Shown: positions 45,984 through 52,976 of the stretch, piece by piece
Layout of the letters: each line of letters starts with the position of its first letter
Position numbering within the stretch: position 1 is the first letter of the stretch
Assembly (NCBI GenBank): GCA_003450735.1
Contig: DMEZ01000035.1
Span: 73,389 to 126,364, forward strand
Direction: 5' to 3'
DNA: 52,976 nucleotides
Source of the DNA: Elusimicrobiota bacterium
GTDB lineage: Bacteria; Elusimicrobiota; Elusimicrobia; UBA1565
The notes under the pieces: model-generated
Database searches by the model: none
Told to the model about the DNA's origin: nothing
The model's input: the letters and a program-made list of their open reading frames with translations, nothing else
Program-made: the position numbers and the translations under genes

Positions 45984-46012
45984 AGTATAGCGATTCTGGG
46001 ACCCGTGACCAA
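45984..46012 (-). promoter_or_regulatory. Promoter of the microprotein and ArnT-like genes (leaderless type)
   Basis: On the minus strand TTGGTC (46007-46012) and TATACT (45984-45989) are exactly 17 bases apart. The -10 ends 6 bases before the microprotein ATG. Confidence 0.65.
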
Positions 46013-46019
46013 AAGTCCC

Positions 46020-46047
46020 TTGACGCCGCGGGAAAGCCTGTTATAAT
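46020..46047 (+). promoter_or_regulatory. Near-consensus greA promoter
   Basis: TTGACG (46020-46025) and TATAAT (46042-46047) are 16 bases apart. Unlike many genes here it leaves a leader of about 40 bases with a GAGG ribosome-binding site. It is divergent from the microprotein promoter, 8 bases apart. Confidence 0.75.
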
Positions 46048-46092
46048 AAGGAGGCCCCAGGTAGGGGCATTGTTGTTTTTGAGGGTGTGATC

Positions 46093-46566
46093 ATGACTGA
46101 AACGTACATGACGCGGGCCGGGCAAGAGAAGCTCCTCAACGACCTCGAAGAACTCAAGAAGAGGAAGGCCATCCTCTCGGTCGAGATCGGGGAAGCCCGC
46201 GAGAAAGGGGACCTGCGCGAGAACGCGGAATACCACTCCGCCAAGGAGCGCCTGGCCGAGGTGATGAACCGCATCAGCATCCTCGAGACCAAGCTCTCGG
46301 GCGCCCAGATCATCGACAACCTCAAGATCAAGGAGGGCGAGGTGCAGATCGGCGTGCGGGTCACCCTGCTCGACGTCGAGGACAAGGACGAGATGCAGTG
46401 GACCCTCGTGGGGCAGGAAGAGTCCGACCCGGCCTCCGGCCTCATCTCCATCTACGCCCCCCTCGCCCAGGGCATCCTCGGCCACAAGGTCGGCGAGGAA
46501 GTCTGCGTCGAACTGCCGGTCGGCCCCAAGAAGTTCAAGATCCTCAAGACGGAACCCGCCTTCTGA
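46093..46566 (+). CDS. greA: Transcription elongation factor GreA
   Basis: GreA stimulates RNA polymerase to cleave the 3' end of backtracked transcripts. The protein has 157 residues, close to the family's 158. The N-terminal coiled coil shows TRAGQEKLLNDLEELKKRKAILSVEIGEAREKGDLRENAEYHSAKERLAEV (about 6-56) with the catalytic Asp/Glu tip DLRENAEY. The C-terminal FKBP-like domain ends ISIYAPLAQGILGHKVGEEVCVELPVG. I prefer the ATG at 46093, 8 bases after GAGG, over the GTG two codons earlier. Confidence 0.96.
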   Translation: MTETYMTRAGQEKLLNDLEELKKRKAILSVEIGEAREKGDLRENAEYHSAKERLAEVMNRISILETKLSGAQIIDNLKIKEGEVQIGVRVTLLDVEDKDEMQWTLVGQEESDPASGLISIYAPLAQGILGHKVGEEVCVELPVGPKKFKILKTEPAF

Positions 46567-47618
46567 GCGACGCCCTCTCACAGACGCTCAAGCGCAAGGC
46601 CCTGACCTTCGGCGCGGATGCCGTCGGGGTCTGTCCGGCTGCCCTGCCCGCGGAAGTGGAGGGCGGCCCCGAGGCCTTCGAGCGCTGGCTGAAGGCGGAG
46701 CGGCACGGCGGCCTCCGCGGCCTGAAGGAAAGCGCCGCCGTCCGCTCGGATATCCGCCGCTGGCACCCTGAAGCCCGCTCGGTCCTCATGCTGGCTTTCT
46801 CGTATCCGGCCGGCAGCCTCCGGAACGCCCCCTCGGAAGGCCCCCGCGGGCGCCTGGCCCGCTACTCGGTCGTACAGGAGTACCACGACGAGATCCGCGG
46901 ACGGCTCAAGCGCCTGCTCGCCTGGTTCACGACGGAAGCCGCTCCGGGCTCTTCCGGGCGGCTATTCGTCGACACGAGCCCGGTCCTCGAGCGCCTCTAC
47001 GCCCGCCTCGCGGGCCTGGGCTGGGCGGGCAAGAATGCGGTGCTCCTCTCCGAGAGGCTGGGTTCCTATCTATTCCTGGGGGGACTCTCGGTGGACCGGG
47101 AACTCGCCCCGGACGCCCCCGCCCAGGACGGCTGCGGGGACTGCGCGCTCTGCCTCGAGGCCTGCCCCGTCTCGGCCTTCGCCGGCCCGCGAGTGCTCGA
47201 CGCCGGGCGCTGCATCGCCTGCTGGACCATCGAGCGCTCCCGGGAGCCCGTCCCGGAGGCTCTGCGGGAGCGTTTCGGGGACCGCCTGTTCGGCTGCGAC
47301 GCCTGCCAGGAGGTCTGCCCGCGCAACGCCGGGACGAAGCCCCCCTGCGCCGTCTTCGAACGGCGCCTGCCGCTCTCGGTCCCGCTGGAAAGCCTGCTCT
47401 CGGCGGGTCCCGGCGAGTTCAAGGAGCGCTTCCGCGGGACCCCCGTCCTGCGCGCCGGCTGGGAGGGCCTTCTGCGCAGCGCCCTCCTGGCCGCCGGCAA
47501 CGCCGGCGATCCACGCCTTCGTCCGGCCGTCGAGGCCCTGACCTCCCACCCGGACCCCGTCGTCTCGGAGCAGGCCCGCTGGAGCCTGGCCCGCCTGCCG
47601 CGCGCCCCCCGACTTTGA
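46563..47618 (+). CDS. queG: Epoxyqueuosine reductase
   Basis: QueG makes the last step of queuosine synthesis in tRNA, reducing epoxyqueuosine with cobalamin and two 4Fe-4S clusters. The protein has about 351 residues. LVDTSPVLERLYARLAGLGWAGKNAVLLSERLGS-type sequence is near 140-170. The clusters are bound by CGDCALCLEACP (about 191-202), CIACW and FGCDACQEVCP (about 240-250), and a HEAT-like tail follows. No ATG, GTG or TTG start exists near the conserved N-terminus; a CTG that overlaps the greA stop (CTGA) is the only fitting start. It is therefore the second gene of a greA-queG unit. Confidence 0.92.
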   Translation: MSDALSQTLKRKALTFGADAVGVCPAALPAEVEGGPEAFERWLKAERHGGLRGLKESAAVRSDIRRWHPEARSVLMLAFSYPAGSLRNAPSEGPRGRLARYSVVQEYHDEIRGRLKRLLAWFTTEAAPGSSGRLFVDTSPVLERLYARLAGLGWAGKNAVLLSERLGSYLFLGGLSVDRELAPDAPAQDGCGDCALCLEACPVSAFAGPRVLDAGRCIACWTIERSREPVPEALRERFGDRLFGCDACQEVCPRNAGTKPPCAVFERRLPLSVPLESLLSAGPGEFKERFRGTPVLRAGWEGLLRSALLAAGNAGDPRLRPAVEALTSHPDPVVSEQARWSLARLPRAPRL

Positions 47619-47624
47619 TACACT
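47619..47624 (+). promoter_or_regulatory. Extended -10 box of a predicted leaderless transcript
   Basis: TGATACACT (extended -10 form) ends 8 bases before the ATG at 47633 and overlaps the queG stop region. No Shine-Dalgarno sequence is present. Confidence 0.55.
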
Positions 47625-47632
47625 TGCCCGTC

Positions 47633-48943
47633 ATGACGATGAGGCTCTCCCGCCTCCTGTCGGCAGTCCTGTTCGGCGCGCTCCTGCCGACGCTCGGCCT
47701 CGCCGCCGACATCGACATCGAGAGCGACGTGCGCCCGCCCGAGCATCTCCCCCCCGGCATGGCCGAGGCCGCCGCCAAGGACCCCTGGCCCATCCGGCTG
47801 ATGATGCAGCACATCAAGAACGGGATGTTCATCCGCCTGCCGGTCGTGGACACCGACCCCAACCGCGGCGTCACCTACGGCGTGATGCCCATCTGGGTGG
47901 TCAAGGAGCCCAAGAGCGACCGCATCAAGCACATCCACGCTCCCTCCCTGACCTACAACGACATCTTCAAGGTTGTCCCGACCTATCGCTACTACCTCTA
48001 CCCGACCGAGTTCTCCGTTTTGACCGCGCGGGCCTCGGCCTCCATGAAGGAGGACAAGGAGGCGCTCGTGGAGTTCGAGGACATGGACTTCCTGGGCAAG
48101 AGGATCGCCGCGGCCTGCAAGTTCCAGTTCAACGTGGACGGCTCGGAGCGCTTCTACGGCGTCGGGCCGGACACCCCCAAGGACGCGGAGTCGAACTACA
48201 CCCGCAAGACGCTGCAGTATTTCCTGCGCCTGGGGCTCCCCATCTACCGCAACAGCGGCTGGAAGTTCAACCTGGGCCACCACTTCGCGGGAGAGATGCT
48301 TAAGGATGGGCCCATCGACGCGCTCCCGGACCTGGCCGCCCGCTTCCCGGAGCACGCCTCCGAGCGCTGGCGCCAGGACGGCGAGCTCGAGCTGTTCATG
48401 GACTACGACACGCGCGACGGCGCCGTCACCGCCACCCAGGGAGCCTATTCCAAGATCTTCATCGACAACGCCCAGAAGGCCTTCGGCAGCGAGTACGCCT
48501 TCCAGCGCTACGGCTTCGACTCGCGCTATTTCTATAAGCCGGCGCCGGGGTCCCGCTTCGTGACTGCCGGCAGCGTGCGCTACATGCAGCTCATCGGCAC
48601 GGCGCCCTTCTACCTGATGCCCCAGCTGGGCGGGAAGTACGTGTTCCGCGCCTACGGCACCGGGCGCTACATCGACCGGGGCGTGCTCGCGGCCAACCTG
48701 GAGGAGCGCATCAGCGTCTACAAGGTCCCCGTGGCCGGCGTGGTCACCGAGTTCGAGGTGGCCCCGTTCATCGGCCTCGGGAGCGTCTTCACCTCCCCCG
48801 GCCACATGGCCGCCCGCTACGCGCGCCCCGTCATCGGCGGAGCCGTCCGGGCGATGGCCCGCCCGCAGGTGGTGGGCTCCATCGACTTCGGCATCGGGCA
48901 GGAAGGCCTCGCGATCTTCATGGACATCAACTACCCGTTCTGA
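47633..48943 (+). CDS. Omp85/surface-antigen-like outer-membrane barrel protein
   Basis: The protein has 436 residues with a signal peptide (MTMRLSRLLSAVLFGALLPTLGLA, about 24 residues). The body has barrel strands with features of the bacterial surface antigen (BamA C-terminal) family: GGKYVFRAYGTGRYIDRGVLAANLEERI (about 330-357) resembles the conserved RGY/VRGY loop of Omp85 proteins with a changed motif. The C-terminus is MDINYPF with a terminal Phe. No POTRA domains are present, so it is a barrel-only member like the patatin-free TamA/BamA short forms. Function unknown. A TTG six codons earlier is less likely than the ATG beside the -10 box. Confidence 0.8.
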   Translation: MTMRLSRLLSAVLFGALLPTLGLAADIDIESDVRPPEHLPPGMAEAAAKDPWPIRLMMQHIKNGMFIRLPVVDTDPNRGVTYGVMPIWVVKEPKSDRIKHIHAPSLTYNDIFKVVPTYRYYLYPTEFSVLTARASASMKEDKEALVEFEDMDFLGKRIAAACKFQFNVDGSERFYGVGPDTPKDAESNYTRKTLQYFLRLGLPIYRNSGWKFNLGHHFAGEMLKDGPIDALPDLAARFPEHASERWRQDGELELFMDYDTRDGAVTATQGAYSKIFIDNAQKAFGSEYAFQRYGFDSRYFYKPAPGSRFVTAGSVRYMQLIGTAPFYLMPQLGGKYVFRAYGTGRYIDRGVLAANLEERISVYKVPVAGVVTEFEVAPFIGLGSVFTSPGHMAARYARPVIGGAVRAMARPQVVGSIDFGIGQEGLAIFMDINYPF

Positions 48944-48945
48944 AC

Positions 48946-48973
48946 TTGTCGCGGCGGCGGATATCTGTTAAAT
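48946..48973 (+). promoter_or_regulatory. Promoter of a predicted leaderless glgC transcript
   Basis: TTGTCG (48946-48951) and TTAAAT (48968-48973) are 16 bases apart. The -10 ends 7 bases before the glgC ATG, and no Shine-Dalgarno sequence is present. Confidence 0.6.
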
Positions 48974-48980
48974 TAGCAAC

Positions 48981-50219
48981 ATGATCATCCCGGGAAAGGG
49001 CGACAGGCGCAAGCGCGTCCTCGCCTTCATCCTGGCCGGCGGCAAGGGCCAGCGCCTGGAGCCGCTGACCGTCTACTACCCCAAGCCGGCGGTCGCTTTC
49101 GGCGGCGTCTACAAGATCATCGACTTCACGCTCAGCAACTGCCTGAACTCCGATATCCGCAACATCTACGCCCTCGTGCAGTACAAGTCCGCCGAGCTCA
49201 TCCGGCACCTGCGCGACGGCTGGCAGATGTACTTCTCCACCGCCCGGGGCGAGTACCTCGAGATCATCCCGCCGCAGTACGCCGGCACCGACCAGTCCTA
49301 CGTGGGGACGGCCGACGCCATCTACCAGAACCTCTACCTCATCGAGCAGGAGCAGCCCGACTACGTCGTCATCCTGGCCGGCGACCACATCTACAAGATG
49401 GACTACCGGCGCATGATCGAGACCCACCGCCAGAACGAGGCCGACCTGACCGTCGGCTCGGTCGAGATGCCCCTGCGCGAGAGCATCCACTTCGGCGTCA
49501 TCCAGGCCGACGCGGAGAACCGCATCGTCGGCTTCCAGGAGAAGCCCAAGGACGCGACGCCCATCCCGGGGAACCCCGAGCACTTCTTCGCCTCCATGGG
49601 CATCTACGTGTTCAAGCCCCAGGTCCTCATCGACTTCCTCATGCGCGACGCGGCCGACTCGAGCAGCCACCACGACTTCGGCAAGGACATCATCACCAAG
49701 ATGGTGGCCTCCCACCGCGTCTTCACCTACAGCTTCATCGACGAGAACCGCAAGACCGCCAAGTACTGGCGCGACGTGGGGACCCTGGACGCCTACTACT
49801 ACGCGAACATGGACCTCATCGGCGTCGACCCGGTGCTCAACCTCTACGACGCGAGCTGGCCCATCCTCTCGGCCCCGGTCCAGGCCCCGCCGCCCAAGAC
49901 GGTCTTCCGGGAGAACGGGCGCACCGGCATCGCGGTGGACTCCATGCTCTCGCCGGGCTGCATCGTCAGCGGCGGCCGGGTCATCCACTCCATCCTCTCC
50001 CCCTATGTCAACGTCCACAGCTGGGCGCACGTCGAGGACTCCATCCTCTTCGAGCGCGTCGACGTCGCCCGCCATGCGCGCATCCGCCGCGCCATCGTCA
50101 CCGAGGGCGTGCGCATCCCCGAGGGCGCCGAGATCGGCTACAATCCCGACCGCGACCGCGACCGCTTCATCCTGACCGAGCAAGGGGTCGTGATCGTCCA
50201 GAAGGGCGCCAAGATCTGA
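48981..50219 (+). CDS. glgC: Glucose-1-phosphate adenylyltransferase
   Basis: GlgC makes ADP-glucose for glycogen synthesis. The protein has 412 residues. The nucleotidyltransferase domain shows FILAGGKGQRLEPLT (about 16-30), KPAVAFGGVYKIIDFTLSNC (about 35-54), GTADAIYQN, ILAGDHIYKMDY (about 131-142) and VGFQEKP (about 182). KYWRDVGTLDAYYYANMDLI lies near 258, and a left-handed beta-helix with VIHSILSPYVNVHSWAHVEDSILF closes the chain. No other glg gene is in the window. A strong hairpin lies 15 bases after the stop codon. Confidence 0.95.
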   Translation: MIIPGKGDRRKRVLAFILAGGKGQRLEPLTVYYPKPAVAFGGVYKIIDFTLSNCLNSDIRNIYALVQYKSAELIRHLRDGWQMYFSTARGEYLEIIPPQYAGTDQSYVGTADAIYQNLYLIEQEQPDYVVILAGDHIYKMDYRRMIETHRQNEADLTVGSVEMPLRESIHFGVIQADAENRIVGFQEKPKDATPIPGNPEHFFASMGIYVFKPQVLIDFLMRDAADSSSHHDFGKDIITKMVASHRVFTYSFIDENRKTAKYWRDVGTLDAYYYANMDLIGVDPVLNLYDASWPILSAPVQAPPPKTVFRENGRTGIAVDSMLSPGCIVSGGRVIHSILSPYVNVHSWAHVEDSILFERVDVARHARIRRAIVTEGVRIPEGAEIGYNPDRDRDRFILTEQGVVIVQKGAKI

Positions 50220-50233
50220 GGAACAGACGGAGA

Positions 50234-50270
50234 ACGGCCGTGCCCTTTTCAAGGGCACGGCCGTCTTCTT
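50234..50270. terminator. Terminator between glgC and the convergent gene
   Basis: A perfect 14-base stem, ACGGCCGTGCCCTT with AAGGGCACGGCCGT, surrounds a three-base loop and is followed by CTTCTT. It can serve glgC and, being symmetric, perhaps also the convergent gene ending at 50286. Confidence 0.75.
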
Positions 50271-50285
50271 GAGCGGTCGCGGAAG

Positions 50286-50657
50286 CTACTTCTTCTCTTC
50301 GCCCTTCTTCCCTTCCCCCTTCTTCTCCGCGGCCTTTTTTCCGCCCATCTTGCAGGAGCACTTGTGTCCCTTTTTGAACTCCGACTTCTTGGCTTTCTGC
50401 TGCTTGCGGAACTCCTGCTTGGCGGCCTTGAGCTCCTTGCCCTTCTTGCCCTTGATGGAGGCTTCGAAGGCTTCCTTGTCCGCCTTCATCTGCTGCTGAA
50501 AGGTCTCGCAGTCCGCGCACATCTTGTGCTTCTTATCCATCTTCTGCTCCTGGGCAGCCGCCTGGGGCTCGGCAGGCTTCTGGTCCTGGGCCAGGACGAG
50601 GGCGGGGACGAACAGCGCGGCCAGGGCCGCGAGTGCAGCGAGGCGCTTCATCTTCAT
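50286..50657 (-). CDS. Secreted Lys-rich protein with paired cysteines
   Basis: The protein has 123 residues with a signal peptide (about 1-24, KRLAALAALAALFVPALVLAQ). The mature part is very lysine-rich, with a helical centre (CADCETFQQQMKADKEAFEA; KELKAAKQEFRKQQKAKK). Cysteine pairs occur in MCADC and HKCSCKMGG. The cysteines with nearby His and Met suggest metal binding or a haem/thiol function in the periplasm, but no CxxCH haem motif is present. An AAGGAGAG site precedes the start; a second Met two codons later is also possible. Function unknown. Confidence 0.65.
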   Translation of the reverse strand: MKMKRLAALAALAALFVPALVLAQDQKPAEPQAAAQEQKMDKKHKMCADCETFQQQMKADKEAFEASIKGKKGKELKAAKQEFRKQQKAKKSEFKKGHKCSCKMGGKKAAEKKGEGKKGEEKK

Positions 50658-50679
50658 GGTTTCTTACTCTCCTTGAGCG

Positions 50680-51558
50680 TCAATACCGATACCACTCTTT
50701 CGAGGTGGAATCGGTGTGCGTGCAGTCCACGAAAACGACGGCCTGGCAGGCCTCTTCGCCGCCGCGCAGGTAGCCCCAGCGGCCGGTGTCCTTGAGCTTC
50801 GCGCCGTCGAGCTCCGCGCCCGCCTCGCCTGAACGGCAGATCCCGGGAGCATAGGGTTCGGCCTCCGCGGAAGCCGGATGGACGCCGCCGTCCAGGAGCG
50901 GAAGGCTCAGCAGGTAGTCCGGCGCGAGCCCCTCGAGCGTCTGGGGCGCGGGCTCCTTGCCCGCAGCGCCCGCGTCCACGGAGTAGCGGAGGAGGGCGAT
51001 GCGCACGGCTCTCAGATTCAGCCGGGCGGACTCCTCGTCGAAGGCGGCGAAGCCGGGGGCCACGCCTCCGCGCCCGGCGTAGGGGGCGGCGAGCATCACG
51101 ACGGCCATCCCCCCCACGCCGAGGATGCCTATGACGGAAGCCAGGATCCTGCGCCAAGGCGCGGTCTCCTCCAGGAGGACCACCCGGGTGCCGGCGATCA
51201 TGTCGTGCAGGGCCCTTTTCTCCGGGGTGAAGGCGGCCATGGCGTAGCCGATGAGCGCCGTGGCGGCGGAGGCGAGGTAGGCGGCCGCGCGGCCGAGGGC
51301 TCGGGCGTAGCCCACCCTGGAGCCGTCCGGCCTCACGACGGCGAGGCCGGCGAGCTTCTTGCCCGCCGTCTGCCCCCAGCGTCCGACCAGGAGCGCGTGA
51401 TAGGCGAAGGGGAACGCCAGGCCGATGGCCTGGAGCAGGGGAGAGGGCAGCCCGAGGAGCGCCAGGAAGCCGTTGAGGACCACGATGCCGCCGACGATGG
51501 CGAGCCCGTCCACGGTCAGGGCCCCCGCCCGCACCCAGAAGCCCGCAGGTTTACCCAT
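50680..51558 (-). CDS. RDD-domain membrane protein fused to a pseudopilin-like domain
   Basis: The protein has 292 residues. An RDD domain covers about 1-135: GFWVRAGALTVDGLAIVGG, a GQTAGKKLAGLAVVRPDG loop, then a YARALGRAAAYL helix and KRALHDMIAGTRVV. A further membrane helix (about 138-162) leads into an outside domain. The latter resembles the head of a type II secretion pseudopilin: LNLRAVRIALLRYSVDAG, TLEGLAPDYLLSLP, TGRWGYLRGGEEA and AVVFVDCTHTDS, the last motif being common in Elusimicrobiota pilin-like proteins as I recall. No prepilin-peptidase site is present. The function is unknown. It overlaps the fixX start region by 8 bases. Confidence 0.8.
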   Translation of the reverse strand: MGKPAGFWVRAGALTVDGLAIVGGIVVLNGFLALLGLPSPLLQAIGLAFPFAYHALLVGRWGQTAGKKLAGLAVVRPDGSRVGYARALGRAAAYLASAATALIGYAMAAFTPEKRALHDMIAGTRVVLLEETAPWRRILASVIGILGVGGMAVVMLAAPYAGRGGVAPGFAAFDEESARLNLRAVRIALLRYSVDAGAAGKEPAPQTLEGLAPDYLLSLPLLDGGVHPASAEAEPYAPGICRSGEAGAELDGAKLKDTGRWGYLRGGEEACQAVVFVDCTHTDSTSKEWYRY

Positions 51559-51859
51559 ACCGGTATTTCACCCCGAAGCCGCCCGCGGGCCAGTCGCAGT
51601 CGATGTTGTCGAAGGGGCAGAGCATGCGGCAGGCGCCGCACTCGATGCAGTTCTCGTAGGCCACGAGCACCTTCTTCTGCGCCTCCTCCCACTCGTAGAC
51701 CTTGGCCGGGCAGATCTTCACGCAGGGCTTGTCCTGGCAGCGCTCAACGCAGGGCGCCGCGGGCGAGGCGTCCTTGATGTGGATGTGCGTCTCGGGAGCC
51801 TTTTTGTAGTCGAGCAGGCCGAGCTTGGCCTCCACCGTCTCCTTGGGGTGTCCGCTCAC
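51551..51859 (-). CDS. fixX: Ferredoxin-like protein FixX
   Basis: The protein has 102 residues. CVERCQDKPCVKICPAKVYEW (about 37-57) and CIECGACRMLCPFDNIDCDWP (about 71-91) provide the cysteines of one or two iron-sulphur clusters. The ending GGFGVKYRYG is the usual FixX C-terminus. FixX passes electrons between the FixC flavoprotein and its partners in the electron-transfer-flavoprotein route. The ATG overlaps the fixC stop by 4 bases. Confidence 0.93.
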   Translation of the reverse strand: MSGHPKETVEAKLGLLDYKKAPETHIHIKDASPAAPCVERCQDKPCVKICPAKVYEWEEAQKKVLVAYENCIECGACRMLCPFDNIDCDWPAGGFGVKYRYG

Positions 51860-52976
51860 AGGGCTTTCCTCAGGGGCCAGAGTTCGCGGGCCATGCGCAG
51901 GAGGCCGCGCTCCCGGAGCATCGCCCAGGCGGCCTTCATGTGCTCGCGCTTGGGTTGGCCGTCCACCGTGAAGCGCAGGCGGGCCAGGTCGCAGGCGAGC
52001 CTAGGGTAGAACTCCAAAAAGTCGGGCACGGCTTCGATGGCCGCCTCGAGGTCCTGCACCTCCTCGAGATCGGGCATCAGGTAGCAGGCGCGGAGCTTCT
52101 CCTCGTAGGTTGAAAGCGCGGCGCGGGAGAAGTCGTTTTTGGCCTTGGCCTCGGCGACGGTCTCTCCGGCGAGCCTCCCCGCGGTCATGGCGAGGTTCGA
52201 GCCCTCCCGGAAAGCGGCGTTGACCATCTGCGCGGCGTCGCCGGCCACGAGGAAGCCGTCCCGGGCGAGCGGCGGCATGGAATGGAGCCCGCCCTCCGGG
52301 ATGAGGTGGGAGGAGTACTCCACGGTCTTCGAGCCCTCGATGAGCTTGCGCACGGCGGGGTGCTTCTTGAGGGCCTCGAGGTGCTCGGAGGGGCGCAGGC
52401 CCTTCTTCTGGTAGTCGCTGAGCTTGCAGCCGACGCCGAGCGCGAGCGAGTCCTTGTTGGTGTAGAGGAACGCGTAGCCGAGCATCCCGAGGGAGGTCGA
52501 ACCGAGGAGCTCCATGACCGCGCCCTCGCCCTTCTCCAGGGCGAAGCGGTCCTCGATCTTCTCGGCGGGGAGCTCGAGCACCTCCTTGGCGCCCAAGGCC
52601 ACCTCGGAGGGCTTGAGCTCCGGGCGCAGCCCCGCCTTCTGGGCCAGCATGGAGTTGACCCCGTCGCAGGCGAGGACGACCGAGGCGCTGAGCTCGTCGC
52701 CCTCGCTGGTCTTGACCCCGACGATCCTCTCCCCGTCCTTGACCACGCCGCGGACGGTCACGCCCGCGTAGAGCTCGGCCCCCGCCTCCTCCGCCTTCTT
52801 GGCGTACCAGCGGTCGAAGGGGGTGCGCAGGATGGTGAAGGCGTTGGGGACGCCTTCGAGGAACTTCCTGGAGCGGCAGGCGACCGAGACGAAGGAGTCT
52901 TCCGTCGCGAGCACGGCGCGCTGCTCGACGATGGGCCGCTCCACGGGGCAGGCCGCGTCCTTCCAGAACTCCGGGA
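51856..52976 (-). CDS. fixC: FixC electron-transfer flavoprotein:quinone oxidoreductase (N-terminus beyond window)
   Basis: The frame is open at the right window edge, so the FAD-binding N-terminus is missing; about 373 residues remain. Visible marks are TILRTPFDRWYAKKAEEAGAELYAGVTV, then SASVVLACDGVNSMLAQKAGL (second FAD/NAD-like motif) and GFLVAGDAAQMVNAAFREGSNLAMTAGRLAGE (the GD motif of glutathione-reductase-like flavoproteins). ASTSLG/YLMPDL segments near the end are typical of FixC. FixC accepts electrons from FixAB and reduces quinone, in some bacteria as part of a bifurcating complex that also reduces ferredoxin. fixA and fixB probably lie just outside the window. Confidence 0.93.
   Translation of the reverse strand, partial: PEFWKDAACPVERPIVEQRAVLATEDSFVSVACRSRKFLEGVPNAFTILRTPFDRWYAKKAEEAGAELYAGVTVRGVVKDGERIVGVKTSEGDELSASVVLACDGVNSMLAQKAGLRPELKPSEVALGAKEVLELPAEKIEDRFALEKGEGAVMELLGSTSLGMLGYAFLYTNKDSLALGVGCKLSDYQKKGLRPSEHLEALKKHPAVRKLIEGSKTVEYSSHLIPEGGLHSMPPLARDGFLVAGDAAQMVNAAFREGSNLAMTAGRLAGETVAEAKAKNDFSRAALSTYEEKLRACYLMPDLEEVQDLEAAIEAVPDFLEFYPRLACDLARLRFTVDGQPKREHMKAAWAMLRERGLLRMARELWPLRKAL

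Overview
The window is GC-rich bacterial chromosome from a diderm (Gram-negative) organism. Several proteins have signal peptides and end as outer-membrane beta-barrels, including two porin-like proteins, a BamA-type surface antigen, a TPR-barrel and a metallopeptidase-propeller-barrel. The gene content (HU next to a MerR regulator and a bifunctional-nuclease-domain protein, hflX-miaA, GreA-QueG, FixCX) and a pseudopilin-like domain ending in a VDCTHTD motif point to Elusimicrobiota or a close relative. That assignment is recollection plus inference; no database was searched. Both window edges cut genes: a ribosomal S1-like gene on the left and fixC on the right.

Layout. Positions 1-5178 carry plus-strand genes: S1-like, a peptidase/propeller/barrel protein, lysA and a small membrane protein. 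Positions 5179-6990 are mostly non-coding. They hold a terminator, a degenerate repeat array, a very good candidate dif site (5847-5874) and one DNA-binding-like gene; genes on both sides point towards this stretch. Positions 6991-25624 are a long minus-strand block: two porins, a TPR protein, a nucleotidyltransferase pair, tRNA-Arg(CCT), apt, a sigma factor, acylphosphatase, two tRNA-Pro genes, MerR, HU, bifunctional nuclease, plsY, hflX, miaA, a PilZ protein, miaB, an ASCH protein, an ArnT-like glycosyltransferase, a DUF58-transglutaminase fusion and moxR.

Positions 25654-28470 look accessory. They contain a frameshifted duplicated-domain lipoprotein, a strongly palindromic non-coding segment, an AbiE-type toxin-antitoxin operon with an operator inside its promoter, and small gene remnants. 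After a secreted glycosidase-like gene and a zinc-ribbon membrane protein comes uvrB-nadC-birA. Next is a roughly 9.6-kb block (34412-43988) of response regulators, a TPR-barrel, a TPR protein, an LtaS-like membrane sulfatase, a HEAT protein, a processive family-2 glycosyltransferase and a polysaccharide-deacetylase-like protein. I read this block as a non-canonical exopolysaccharide synthesis, modification and export system of the PNAG/Pga kind. The remainder holds an ArnT-like gene with a 35-residue membrane microprotein ahead of it, greA-queG, an Omp85-like protein, glgC, a Lys/Cys-rich secreted protein, an RDD-pseudopilin fusion and fixX-fixC.

A striking shared property is that about fourteen genes have a -10-like hexamer ending only 6-8 bases before the start codon (11 for uvrB) and no Shine-Dalgarno sequence. 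This predicts widespread leaderless mRNAs. A few genes (the second porin, greA, one response regulator) instead have normal leaders with Shine-Dalgarno sites.
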